A DNA stretch of 64,000 nt from Aphodousia faecalis (lineage in GTDB: Bacteria; Pseudomonadota; Gammaproteobacteria; Burkholderiales; Burkholderiaceae_F), in assembly GCA_018712705.1 (NCBI GenBank), contig DVGM01000034.1, positions 1 through 64,000 on the forward strand, in the 5' to 3' direction. Below, in pieces: positions 8,903-17,808 of the stretch (the first letter of the stretch is position 1; every line of letters starts with the position of its first letter). A program made the translations under genes and the position numbers. The notes beneath the pieces were generated by a model, which did no database searches, was not told the DNA's origin, and was given only the letters and a program-made list of their open reading frames with translations.

Positions 8903-9421
8903 TTAGCGAGTACTGCTGCGTGGAGCTATAACGGTACTGGCTCGCCCGCCTTCGCTACCTTGGATAATTGTACGTGAGCGGATTGTATCGTAGACAATTT
9001 TATTTCCCCTTGCACGATCCTTAACGACTCCGTTTTCGGATCGTTCAACCAGTGCCTTGCCTGTAAGGGTAATAATGCCGGTACGTTCCTCATAAACGAT
9101 TTGCTCAGCCTTGCCAGAGACCCATTCCTCAATTCCCTTTGTTTTGGGATCTCGTTTTTGGCGAAAAGTTGCTAATTCTCCGGTGAGTGTTCCTTTTTTG
9201 TAGCCTTGAGCGGTTTCCTGAAGCACTAATTTTTGTCCGGTTAAACGCATAGTCCCCTGATCAACTCTAACTGAACCGGTATAAGTGGCGACCTGTTTCA
9301 ATTCATCGCCAAAAAAGTGATCAGCTTGAATCTCAATGGGTTTTTCTCTATCACGGCTTTCGGCCTGCACGGTCGGAACGACTAAAGCTAAAAGCAGAGC
9401 AAAAACAGTTAAAAATTTCAT
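8903..9421 (-). CDS. lptA: Periplasmic LPS-bridge protein LptA
   Basis: 172 residues with a Sec signal (MKFLTVFALLLALVVPTVQA, cleavage after VQA). The mature part shows the OstA/LptA beta-jellyroll pattern, starting with PIEIQADHFFGDELKQVATY and VRVDQGTMRLTGQKLVL. It forms the periplasmic bridge carrying LPS from LptC to LptD. Position between lptC and lptB supports the call. Confidence 0.93.
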   Translation of the reverse strand: MKFLTVFALLLALVVPTVQAESRDREKPIEIQADHFFGDELKQVATYTGSVRVDQGTMRLTGQKLVLQETAQGYKKGTLTGELATFRQKRDPKTKGIEEWVSGKAEQIVYEERTGIITLTGKALVERSENGVVKDRARGNKIVYDTIRSRTIIQGSEGGRASTVIAPRSSTR

Positions 9422-9438
9422 CTCAAATCCTGGGGTGT

Positions 9439-10038
9439 TTAAGGAAGCAAGTTCTTTGAGTTTCCCTGAGGTTCTATCACCGTAGTAACTCGGCTTTTCA
9501 GTTCAACAGTTCGGGACATATTGTCAAAAACCATCCCCGTACCATGAGTTCTGTCGTTGCCGCTGAATATATCGACCTTGTCATCCGTTTCGTAGCGATT
9601 AGTGTCTGTGTATACCGTCATGCTTTGGGTTTCAAGGCGAGTAGCGGCAGTTTGACCACTGGCCGCTCTTGAGGCAACGACATCACCCTCAAACACAAAA
9701 GTTTCTCCTGCATCACTGCTATGTCCCTTTAAAGCTTGGGCGTGTGTAATCGGTTCATCAGGAGAGACGGTTGTAGCCTGGGGTTTAACCATAGTGATAG
9801 AATCATTGGAAAAATGTCGAAATTCTTCAGCCTGTAAGCGATTTTTAGCAACGCCGTTTTCATCAAACGTAACAATAGTTGCTTCAGAAGCGATGAAATC
9901 CGGAGATTCTTCACTCGGGATGTATCGCAATTTGCTAAAAGAGGCCTGCATGGCGTACCAGTAGCTGGCCGCAATGAGAAGCAGCAACAAAATAATAGCG
10001 ATAATGGCAGTCAGTCTTTCTCGCATTCTTTCTCTCAA
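9439..10038 (-). CDS. lptC: LPS export protein LptC
   Basis: 199 residues with one N-terminal membrane anchor (about residues 8–28, IIAIILLLLLIAASYW) and a periplasmic OstA-like domain beginning near SEESPDFIASEATIVTFDEN. Sequence conservation is low in this family, so the call relies on topology and on the place between kdsC (abutting, no gap) and lptA (17-base gap). Confidence 0.9.
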   Translation of the reverse strand: MRERMRERLTAIIAIILLLLLIAASYWYAMQASFSKLRYIPSEESPDFIASEATIVTFDENGVAKNRLQAEEFRHFSNDSITMVKPQATTVSPDEPITHAQALKGHSSDAGETFVFEGDVVASRAASGQTAATRLETQSMTVYTDTNRYETDDKVDIFSGNDRTHGTGMVFDNMSRTVELKSRVTTVIEPQGNSKNLLP

Positions 10039-10590
10039 TTAGTAGCGATGCCTGGCGTTAGGATCAGGGTGTAGGAACATTTTTTCCAAAGTACTTTCCC
10101 ATTTTCCTTGAGTCTTCAAAATGAACTCTGCCAATTCTCTAACAGCACCGGCTCCTCCACTGTATTGGCTCTTAAAATCGGCCAATTGAACAATTTCTTC
10201 AACGGCGTTGCTTGGGCAAGCGGCTAAGCCTACCTTTTGGATAACGGCGTAATCAGGCAAATCGTCGCCAATGTAAGCGATTTCTTCGGGCGACAATCCC
10301 GTGGCAGTGAGAAGTTCTCCAAGTCCCTTTACCTTGTCGCGCTGTCCCTGAAGGACATTGGTGATGCCCAATTCATGCGTGCGACGTTTGAGAATTTCAG
10401 AGCTTCTGGCCGTTAGGATCGCAACATCAATGCCATTAGCCAACAGCATCTTGATGCCGAGGCCATCCTTAACATCGAAAGCCTTGAACAACTCGCCTTC
10501 GTTACCGATGTAAATTTTACCGTCAGTTAAAACACCATCGACATCGCAAATCAGTAACTTAATTTTTCTAGCTTTTTCTGTGAGTGTCAT
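10039..10590 (-). CDS. kdsC: 3-deoxy-D-manno-octulosonate 8-phosphate phosphatase
   Basis: 183 residues of the HAD superfamily. The nucleophile motif is LLICDVDGVLTDG, and the downstream acidic motif is AYIGDDLPD. KdsC dephosphorylates KDO-8-phosphate for the LPS inner core. It overlaps kdsD by four bases (ATGA), so the isomerase and phosphatase are translationally coupled. Confidence 0.95.
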   Translation of the reverse strand: MTLTEKARKIKLLICDVDGVLTDGKIYIGNEGELFKAFDVKDGLGIKMLLANGIDVAILTARSSEILKRRTHELGITNVLQGQRDKVKGLGELLTATGLSPEEIAYIGDDLPDYAVIQKVGLAACPSNAVEEIVQLADFKSQYSGGAGAVRELAEFILKTQGKWESTLEKMFLHPDPNARHRY

Positions 10591-11573
10591 AGTACTTTGG
10601 CTGTCATAAGATCGTGAATATGCAATGCACCGATGAGGTGGTTTGCTTCATCAACGACCAGCAATTGATTACAAAGAGAACGATCAAGAATGTGGGCAGC
10701 CTCAGCGGCCAACGCAGTCTTCGCAATCGTTTTGGGACTGGGAGTCATAACATCGGCGATGCAGACTTGGCGAATGTCGCCCATTCGCTCAATCAGTCGT
10801 CTCAAATCGCCTTCGGTAAAGATACCTTGAACACAATTGTCTTTGTCGACGATGGCAGTCATGCCGATGCGCTTGAGCGTAATTTCGCGCACAGCATCCA
10901 AAACAGACACCGTATTGAGTACGCTAGGTACCTTTTCGCCGGTTCTCATGACATCGGAAACATGAATCAGTAATCGGCGACCTAAGGCACCACCGGGGTG
11001 CGAACGCGCAAAGTCATTCGAGGTGAATCCCTTGGCTTGAAGGCAGGCAACTGCCAAAGCATCTCCCAACGCAAGTGTTGCCGTTGTACTGGTGGTCGGA
11101 GCCAGACCAAGAGGACAAGCCTCTTGTCTGACACCGACATCTAAGTGAATATCAGCATATTTAGCCAGTGCACTATCCGGCGCGCTTGTCATGGCAATCA
11201 GGGGAGTTCCCTCGCGCTTGATAACCGGAACAATGGTTAAAAGTTCATTAGTCGTCCCAGAGTTGGAAATGGCGATGACGACATCGTCTTTCGTGATCAT
11301 TCCAAGATCACCGTGGGCAGCCTCACCCGCATGAACGAAAAAGGCAGGTGTCCCAGTAGAGGCTAACGTCGCAGCCAGTTTGCAACCGATATGGCCACTT
11401 TTGCCAACGCCGGATACAACAACACGCCCTTTACAATTTAAAAGACATTGCACGGCTTTTAAAAAAGTATCGCCTAAACGATCGGCGAGGTTAGTCAGAG
11501 CTTCGGCTTCTCTGCTTAAAACCGTTCTGGCTAGTGCTAAGGTGGAATTATTTGTGTGAGCGTGCTTAATCAT
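10587..11573 (-). CDS. kdsD: D-arabinose 5-phosphate isomerase
   Basis: 328 residues: an N-terminal SIS sugar-isomerase domain (about residues 35–180, with GRVVVSGVGKSGHIG and SNSGTTNELL) and two CBS domains (about 205–325). It converts ribulose-5-phosphate to arabinose-5-phosphate, the first step of KDO synthesis. The run kdsD–kdsC–lptC–lptA–lptB is a recognised envelope gene cluster. Start ATG at 11573. Confidence 0.95.
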   Translation of the reverse strand: MIKHAHTNNSTLALARTVLSREAEALTNLADRLGDTFLKAVQCLLNCKGRVVVSGVGKSGHIGCKLAATLASTGTPAFFVHAGEAAHGDLGMITKDDVVIAISNSGTTNELLTIVPVIKREGTPLIAMTSAPDSALAKYADIHLDVGVRQEACPLGLAPTTSTTATLALGDALAVACLQAKGFTSNDFARSHPGGALGRRLLIHVSDVMRTGEKVPSVLNTVSVLDAVREITLKRIGMTAIVDKDNCVQGIFTEGDLRRLIERMGDIRQVCIADVMTPSPKTIAKTALAAEAAHILDRSLCNQLLVVDEANHLIGALHIHDLMTAKVL

Positions 11574-11630
11574 TATTAAAAGATCCTTCTACTTTCCCAA
11601 TCATAACTCAGCGTATTCATTATTTTTTTC

Positions 11631-12368
11631 TTAGTGATTGAGAATTTTCGATAGAAATTGTACGGCTCTTTCACTCTTAGGTTGAGTGAAGAATTCTTGT
11701 GTCGGGGCATTTTCCAGAATCTCACCGCTTTCCATAAATAAGACTCTGTCAGCAACGCGTCTGGCAAATCCCATTTCATGAGTAACAACCATCATTGTCA
11801 TGCCGTCTTGAGCGAGTTCCACCATGACATCGAGTACCTCGTTAATCATTTCAGGATCAAGCGCAGAGGTTGGCTCATCAAACAACATGCAGACGGGATC
11901 CATTGCCAACGCTCGGGCGATGGCGACACGTTGCTGCTGACCGCCTGAGAGTTGACCGGGGAATTTCAAGGCTTGTTGAGATAAATGAACGCGTTCCAAG
12001 AGACTTAATCCTCTTTCTGTTGCTTCATCCCTGCTTCTACCCAGCACTTTCATTTGCGCTAAAGTCAGGTTGTCGATGATGGAGAGGTGGGGGAAAAGTT
12101 CAAAATGTTGGAAAACCATCCCGATATGTTGTCGCAATTTCGGCAAATTTGTTTTGGGATTGCCGACATCAATGCCATTGACAATGATTCTGCCTTCCTG
12201 AAAAGGCTCTAGTCCGTTTACGGTCTTAATCAGCGTTGATTTCCCGGAGCCGGACGGACCGCAGACAACGACCACTTCGCCTTTTTCAACACTGGCGGTG
12301 CAATCCTTAAGGACTTGGAAATTTTCGCCGTACCATTTGCTGACATGTTGAATTTCAATCATTGCCAT
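11631..12368 (-). CDS. Polar amino-acid ABC transporter ATPase, GlnQ/GltL type
   Basis: 245 residues with Walker A GPSGSGKST, signature LSGGQQQRVAIARALAM and Walker B MLFDEPTSALDPEM, matching the GlnQ/GltL/ArtP ATPases that energise uptake of glutamine, glutamate, arginine or histidine. No permease or solute-binding protein of this class is next to it: the upstream neighbour is an enoyl-CoA hydratase (11-base gap) and downstream is kdsD (57 bases). It either serves membrane components encoded elsewhere or was left behind by a rearrangement. Substrate cannot be assigned. Confidence 0.85.
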   Translation of the reverse strand: MAMIEIQHVSKWYGENFQVLKDCTASVEKGEVVVVCGPSGSGKSTLIKTVNGLEPFQEGRIIVNGIDVGNPKTNLPKLRQHIGMVFQHFELFPHLSIIDNLTLAQMKVLGRSRDEATERGLSLLERVHLSQQALKFPGQLSGGQQQRVAIARALAMDPVCMLFDEPTSALDPEMINEVLDVMVELAQDGMTMMVVTHEMGFARRVADRVLFMESGEILENAPTQEFFTQPKSERAVQFLSKILNH

Positions 12369-12379
12369 TATTTATTCTC

Positions 12380-13147
12380 CTAGTGGGAGCTGACGCTGAA
12401 GTCGGGTTTGCGGCCTTCTTCAAAGGCTCGACACGCTTCTTTGACTTCATCGCTTTGAAGCCTTTGGGTCAATGCATCGTGCTCTGCATTTAATGCTTCA
12501 CGAATAGCGATCCCTTGATGTTTTCTCATTAGGGCTTTGGTAGCTCTAAGACTTCCCGGAGGCAGTACGGTTAAACGAGCGGCACGAGCAAGCGTCTCTT
12601 TTAATACATCCTCATCCTTAAAGACTGAGGTGACAATTCCCATTTGCAACGCTTCAAAGGCAGAAATTGGTTCACTAAGCAATAATTTTTCCATTGCCTT
12701 CTTAAAGCCTGCTTTTTCACAAAGGCTAAATGTCAGTCCGAATTCCGGTGTCAGGCCTAATGCAGTAAAGGGGACTGAAAAAAGGCTTTTTTCTCCGCAG
12801 TAAACCATGTCACAGAAGCAAAGAATGGCTACGCCTAGTCCAACAGCAGGGCCTTGGACGGCAGCCAAAATCGGTTTATCAAAGGCGATCATCGATTCAA
12901 TGAGTGCATCGTAGGCCTGTTGAATCTTTTCATCTCTGTGTAATGATTCTTGAAGATCTGCACCGGCGCAAAAGACAGTCTCCTCGCCGCTTATGATCAC
13001 ACAGCGAACAGCATCATCTTTTTGGGCTTGTGCCAAAACTTTTACCCAACTCAAACAGGTTGCTGCATCAATTGTGTTGCGTTTAGCCGGGCGAGAAATC
13101 ACTAAATGACAAATACCGTTTTGTACACTGACAGTTAAATCAGACAT
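12380..13147 (-). CDS. Enoyl-CoA hydratase/isomerase family protein
   Basis: 255 residues with the crotonase fold: ISGEETVFCAGADLQ forms the first oxyanion-hole strand and VQGPAVGLGVAILCFCDMVY the second. Glu residues in the positions usual for hydratases are not obvious (the second motif region reads PFTALGLTPEFG), so the reaction is uncertain. It starts six bases after the PatZ-like gene on the same strand, suggesting co-transcription. No other beta-oxidation gene is in the window. Confidence 0.82.
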   Translation of the reverse strand: MSDLTVSVQNGICHLVISRPAKRNTIDAATCLSWVKVLAQAQKDDAVRCVIISGEETVFCAGADLQESLHRDEKIQQAYDALIESMIAFDKPILAAVQGPAVGLGVAILCFCDMVYCGEKSLFSVPFTALGLTPEFGLTFSLCEKAGFKKAMEKLLLSEPISAFEALQMGIVTSVFKDEDVLKETLARAARLTVLPPGSLRATKALMRKHQGIAIREALNAEHDALTQRLQSDEVKEACRAFEEGRKPDFSVSSH

Positions 13148-13153
13148 ATTTTC

Positions 13154-15832
13154 TCACTCTAAATTCAGCGTGTAGACAACGAAAGCATCGTCAAGAGTTT
13201 CATCCTCATGGCGGACAAATCCGAGCGAATCCATTAATGCGAACATCCCGTCATTGCCGCGTAAAACATAACCGATGAGGACAGTAAGTTTCATAATTTT
13301 TGCTTGTTCGATAAGCTCTTTCATGAGTAATGAGGCCAAACCGCGCCGCTGCCATTCATCTTCAACAACTACACCGAACTCTGCAAATGATGTTCCAGGC
13401 ATACGCTTAAAACGAGCAACGCCATGAATGAGATCAGGCTCTTCGGTGTCACACGCAACAATCGCTACTTCTCTGTTGTAATCAATATTTGTGAGTTCAA
13501 TCAGTTTTTCTCTAGCCAACTCATTGGAAGAGATGTGCAGTCGCAAGTAAGTTGTTTGAGGCGAAAGTCGCTTCAAGAAGTCACGAAGAGAGTCGTAGTC
13601 TTGAGCATGGATACTGCGAAGTGATACTTGTCCGCCCTTGATGTCTCGCCAAGCAGAATCGATAGATGGCTCCGGCGCTAAAGTCAAGTGGGAGGCCAAT
13701 GCGTCTTTGTCTAAGTTATTGGGAGATATGCCAATATGAGCGTCTAACACAATACAGCCACCTTCATCGACTAAAAGCGGATCAATCGTTAGATCACGGA
13801 TAAGCGGGAAATCGGTGACGAGCTTGGAAATTCTCATCAAAATTTGAGCCAGAGCTTCTTTATTGGCAGCAGGCATACCTCGGAAATCACCGAGGTAAGT
13901 GCTTACGGTCGGCTTCTCGATGAGTGCGGCAGCCAATGGCTTGGTCAGTGGAAGCAGTTCACAGACATCGTCCTTGTAGATGTCTCCCATATGGCCGCCA
14001 GCGCCAAAGCTGATAACAGGTCCGAAGCGAGAATCTGTATGAACGGTAATTTTGACTTCCCGTCCATGAGGTTGACGGATGTAACGCTGGATATAAAGTC
14101 CCTCTAATTGAGCGTAGGGGGCCCTATTTTTAACGCTTTCCAAAATGCTTTGGCTCGCTTTCAAAACATCCTCTTCAGTTTTGAGGTCCAGCGCGACTCC
14201 GCCGACATTACTTTTGTGTATTACGCCCTTGGCAATGGCTTTGATAACAATAGGAAAGCCTAAATTTTTAGCAGCATTAACCGCTTCAATTGGAGATTGC
14301 ACAAGAATGCCGGTGGCAGCTGTTAAGCCCAGACAAGCCAATAGCTTCTTTGTTTGCAACTCATTTAAGCTGTAACACTCGTTACTCTTATTTTCTTCCA
14401 GTATGTTTCGGATAGCCCTTTCATCTGCAGGCAATGGGTCGCTTTCAGAGGCGATTGTGGCTGCAAGATAACGTCGTGACTGGGCGTAATGAGCCATCCA
14501 CGAAAACGCTTTTATTGCACTCTCAGGGCTTTTTAAAACTGTAATAGGATGGTCTTTCAGCCGTTTTTTGGCCGCAATGGTTTGAGACTCTCCAATCCAA
14601 GCGGTGATGATGGGTTTATAGCTGGCATCTGTTGCGTAAGCGATGGCATCGCAAACTCGCTCAAGTGGCGCAGCAAATGTCGGAGCCGTCACAATGATGA
14701 TGGCGTCAACATTCTCATCTTTATTTAAAGCATCGACGGCAAGCTTTATTCGTCTGGGATCCGCGTCAGCCCATAAGTCGACGGGATTAGTCATCGGAAG
14801 CGGATTGTCGAAAATCTTGTGTAACTTTTCCGTTGTTGTACGACTTAGAGTGGCAATTTTCACGTCACACTCTGAGGCGGCATCAGCGGCGAGAACACCG
14901 AATCCGCTACCGTTACTGATGATGCCTACGCGATTGCTGCGGGGGAGGCGTTTTTGACCAAAAATTTCAATTGCAGAAAGCATTTCTTCGAGACCGTAGA
15001 CTCGAATGGCGCCGGCTCGTTCCAACAGGGCATTAAAAACCTTGTCGTCGCCGGCGGGCACTCCCATTCTGCTAGCCAGAAGTTGCGAGGCTTGAAGGCT
15101 TTTCCCGCCCCGAAGGACAATGACCGGTTTGTGTTTGGCCGCTTCTCGAACAGCCGAGAAGAATTCTCTGGGATTTCGGATACCTTCAATGTGCAAAACG
15201 ATAACACCGGTTTCTTTATCTTGAGCAAGAAAATCAACGACCTCACTCATTGAAACATCAATTTCATCACCGGTGTTAATTAGCGTCGAGAAACCAATAT
15301 CCCGAATTCGTTTGGTTGCCAACAGAGACGTTCCGATAACGCCCGATTGAGCGGCAAAACCGACATTTCCGGCTAACGGAAGCTCAGACCAATAACTAGC
15401 ATTTAAATTCATGCTGGGGCGCATAATGCCCAGGCAGTCGGTTCCGATTAAGCGAAGCCCTAAAGCGTGAGCCTTATTGACAATTTTGGCTTGCCAATTC
15501 GAATCAGATGTGACGGAAGCATCACTGGGGGCAAGAGCTATCCAACGAGTGCCATGAGAGGCGATATCTTCCAGAACGCTCTCAATGGTTTTTGTGGGAA
15601 CGGCCAAAATAGCCAGATCAATGTGGTCTTCAATGGCTTTGATACTTGGATAGCAAGGAATATCCCCTAAATAACGGTATTTGGGGTTAACAGGATAAAT
15701 TCTTCCGCTAAAACCGGCACTGATTAGGTTTTTCCATAGCGGCGCTCCGCGAGAGGCTTCACGATCACTGGCGCCGATAACGGCGATACTCTCAGGAGCC
15801 AAAGCTGCACGTAATTGATGGGACGTATCCAT
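13154..15832 (-). CDS. PatZ-type protein: ADP-forming acyl-CoA synthetase fused to GNAT
   Basis: 892 residues, normal for the Pat/YfiQ/Pka family. In order: CoA-binding Rossmann domain (about 8–130, SIAVIGASDREASRGAPLWK), succinyl-CoA-ligase-like domains (about 145–470, with FAAQSGVIGTSL), an ATP-grasp domain (about 490–705, FPIVIKAIAKGVIHKSNVGG), and a C-terminal GNAT acetyltransferase (about 735–890, VVVEDEWQRRGLASLLMKEL). In enterobacteria this architecture acetylates metabolic enzymes such as acetyl-CoA synthetase; the ligase part is often inactive. Which activity is retained here cannot be told from sequence alone. It heads a three-gene run with the hydratase and the ABC ATPase. Confidence 0.88.
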   Translation of the reverse strand: MDTSHQLRAALAPESIAVIGASDREASRGAPLWKNLISAGFSGRIYPVNPKYRYLGDIPCYPSIKAIEDHIDLAILAVPTKTIESVLEDIASHGTRWIALAPSDASVTSDSNWQAKIVNKAHALGLRLIGTDCLGIMRPSMNLNASYWSELPLAGNVGFAAQSGVIGTSLLATKRIRDIGFSTLINTGDEIDVSMSEVVDFLAQDKETGVIVLHIEGIRNPREFFSAVREAAKHKPVIVLRGGKSLQASQLLASRMGVPAGDDKVFNALLERAGAIRVYGLEEMLSAIEIFGQKRLPRSNRVGIISNGSGFGVLAADAASECDVKIATLSRTTTEKLHKIFDNPLPMTNPVDLWADADPRRIKLAVDALNKDENVDAIIIVTAPTFAAPLERVCDAIAYATDASYKPIITAWIGESQTIAAKKRLKDHPITVLKSPESAIKAFSWMAHYAQSRRYLAATIASESDPLPADERAIRNILEENKSNECYSLNELQTKKLLACLGLTAATGILVQSPIEAVNAAKNLGFPIVIKAIAKGVIHKSNVGGVALDLKTEEDVLKASQSILESVKNRAPYAQLEGLYIQRYIRQPHGREVKITVHTDSRFGPVISFGAGGHMGDIYKDDVCELLPLTKPLAAALIEKPTVSTYLGDFRGMPAANKEALAQILMRISKLVTDFPLIRDLTIDPLLVDEGGCIVLDAHIGISPNNLDKDALASHLTLAPEPSIDSAWRDIKGGQVSLRSIHAQDYDSLRDFLKRLSPQTTYLRLHISSNELAREKLIELTNIDYNREVAIVACDTEEPDLIHGVARFKRMPGTSFAEFGVVVEDEWQRRGLASLLMKELIEQAKIMKLTVLIGYVLRGNDGMFALMDSLGFVRHEDETLDDAFVVYTLNLE

Positions 15833-15981
15833 TAGAGAATCTTTCGAGCAAAAATTAACCCCTCAATTTTACTCAAAAAAGCTCTAACTCCCTATTTTTC
15901 CGTAAGAAAATATTGCATCTATCAGCTACTTTACTCAAAGTGATAAGAGAGGCTTTGCTAAAATTAGAAGATATCCTTCAA

Positions 15982-16016
15982 TTCCCTTGTCTGACAGGGG
16001 AAAGAAGCTTTTTTTT
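15982..16016 (+). promoter_or_regulatory. Hairpin and T-run in the mtnA leader
   Basis: TTCCCTTGT-CTG-ACAGGGGAA can form a nine-pair stem (one G·T pair) with a three-base loop; seven bases later comes a run of eight T's at 16009–16016, ending 29 bases before the mtnA start. The gap between stem and T-run is longer than in a standard terminator, so it is a possible attenuator or simply a leader hairpin. Confidence 0.35.
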
Positions 16017-16045
16017 CACTAAGAGCTAGTTTCAGGACGTCTTAT

Positions 16046-17143
16046 ATGAAAGTCAACGGCATCCCCACCCGTACGATTTGGTCAATTGAACATGGTCAAG
16101 CCGTAGGAATTATTGATCAAACTAAGTTGCCCTTCGAGTTTAAGAAGGAAAGACTTGATGATTGGCAACAAGTGCGAGATGCCATCGCGACCATGAAAGT
16201 AAGAGGCGCGCCCTTAATCGGTATTGCCGCTGTTTGGGCTCTTGTGTTGGCTATACGCGATAACGCGAGCGATGATTTTATTCATGAAGTCAGAAGTGAG
16301 TTGATTGCGACTCGACCGACCGCGGTTAACCTTCAATGGGCAGTTGATCATGTGGTCAAACGCGTCATTTCATTGCCGCAAAAGGATCGTTTGCCGGCGG
16401 TCTATAAACTGGCCAAGGAAATGACTCAAGCCGATGTCCTGACTAATCGAGCCATCGGAACTCACGGTGCGAAGGTAATTGCGGAGATCTACGCCCGTAA
16501 GCGTGAACCGGTCAATATTCTTACCCATTGCAATGCCGGTTGGTTAGCAACTGTTGATTACGGTACCGCATTGTCTGCCGTGTACATTGCGTTTGAACAG
16601 GGGATTCCTCTTCATGTTTGGGTTGACGAAACCCGTCCTCGCGAACAGGGATTGTTGACCGCTTGGGAATTGGCTGGTGTCGGCATCCCCCACACCGTGA
16701 TTGCTGATAATGCCGGAGGCCATCTGATGCAGCATCGTGAAGTCGATGCGGTTATTGTTGGGGCTGATCGAATTACGGCTATTGGCGATGTGGCCAACAA
16801 AGTTGGAACTTATCTAAAAGCGCTCGCAGCCAAAGATATGGACGTTCCCTTTTATGTGGCGGCTCCGTCGTCAACGATCGATTGGTCTATTCAAGACGGC
16901 AAGCACAGCATAAAAATAGAAAATCGAGCGGGAGACGAGCTGCGGATTGTTCGCGGCTTGGATAAAAAAGGCCATGCATGTGACGTCAGGATCATCAGTG
17001 AGCAAACCAATGTTGAAAATCCGGCTTTTGATGTAACCCCTGCCAAATTGGTGACAGGAATTATCACGGAAAGAGGCGTATGTGCACCGGAGTTTTTAAC
17101 AAGACTATTCCCAGAAGGGGCAAGGGCTCACGCTAGGGGGTAA
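16046..17143 (+). CDS. mtnA: S-methyl-5-thioribose-1-phosphate isomerase
   Basis: 365 residues, normal length. MtnA isomerises 5-methylthioribose-1-phosphate to the ribulose-1-phosphate form; homologues also act on 5-deoxyribose-1-phosphate. Landmarks are the substrate loop VRGAPLIGIAAVWAL, the catalytic-Cys region ILTHCNAGWLAT, and the catalytic-Asp region IVGADRITAIGDVANKVGTY. Its stop codon overlaps the start of the following aldolase by one base (TAATG). None of the Mtn enzymes of the full aerobic methionine salvage pathway are in the window, so the pair probably forms a shortened shunt. Confidence 0.95.
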   Translation: MKVNGIPTRTIWSIEHGQAVGIIDQTKLPFEFKKERLDDWQQVRDAIATMKVRGAPLIGIAAVWALVLAIRDNASDDFIHEVRSELIATRPTAVNLQWAVDHVVKRVISLPQKDRLPAVYKLAKEMTQADVLTNRAIGTHGAKVIAEIYARKREPVNILTHCNAGWLATVDYGTALSAVYIAFEQGIPLHVWVDETRPREQGLLTAWELAGVGIPHTVIADNAGGHLMQHREVDAVIVGADRITAIGDVANKVGTYLKALAAKDMDVPFYVAAPSSTIDWSIQDGKHSIKIENRAGDELRIVRGLDKKGHACDVRIISEQTNVENPAFDVTPAKLVTGIITERGVCAPEFLTRLFPEGARAHARG

Positions 17144-17808
17144 TGGTGCATCAGGAAAAAGATTTAAGAGAGCTTGTTATTAAAACCGCTCGTAGCATGA
17201 ATGCATTGGGCATTAATGTTAATAAAAGCGGGAATGTTTCCGTGCGTGCTCGAGTTGGGGAATTAGAAGGTTTTTGGATAACGCCGACAGGCATCGCCTA
17301 TGAAGATCTTGTTGCTCAGGACATCGTTTTTGTAGCCCTGGATGGTCTGCCGCACGAAGAATTCGCTAAGCAAAGAAAAGCCTCAAGTGAGTGGCTAATG
17401 CACGCAGAAGTTTATCGTCACCGTCAAGATGTCAGTGCCATTGTGCACACTCATTCGGTGTATGCCACGGCTCTTGCCTGCCAAGATCTTTGCATCCCGG
17501 CGTTTCATTACATGGTGGCTGTTGCCGGAGGCAATAGCATAAAATGCGCGCCGTACGCCTTATTCGGCTCAGAAGAGTTAGCAAAAATCGCGGCAGAGGC
17601 TCTTGAAAAAGAAAATGCCTGTCTTTTGTCTCACCATGGGGTGTTGGCCGTAGGCGGTAGTTTGAGCGCTGCGTTAAAGCTTGCTCATGAAGTTGAAAAT
17701 TTAGCACACATGTATACACTGACTCGTCAACTCGGAGAACCCAAGTTGTTGTCTGAAGCTCAAATGCAAGAAGTAATGGAGCGATTTAAAAAGTATGGAC
17801 AACAGTAA
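17143..17808 (+). CDS. FucA-like class II aldolase (probable DHAP-shunt aldolase)
   Basis: 221 residues resembling L-fuculose-1-phosphate aldolase along the whole length: SGNVSVR, WITPTGIAYEDL, KASSEWLMHAEVY, VHTHSVYATALA, FHYMVAVAGGNSIKCAPYA and SHHGVLAVG. The Glu of SSEW (catalytic in FucA) and the zinc His residues of HTH and HHG are present, which argues for an aldolase rather than the MtnB dehydratase. Directly coupled to mtnA, it most likely splits 5-(methylthio)- or 5-deoxy-ribulose-1-phosphate into DHAP and an aldehyde, as described for the Ald2 shunt in other bacteria. The substrate is inferred from context. Confidence 0.85.
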   Translation: MVHQEKDLRELVIKTARSMNALGINVNKSGNVSVRARVGELEGFWITPTGIAYEDLVAQDIVFVALDGLPHEEFAKQRKASSEWLMHAEVYRHRQDVSAIVHTHSVYATALACQDLCIPAFHYMVAVAGGNSIKCAPYALFGSEELAKIAAEALEKENACLLSHHGVLAVGGSLSAALKLAHEVENLAHMYTLTRQLGEPKLLSEAQMQEVMERFKKYGQQ

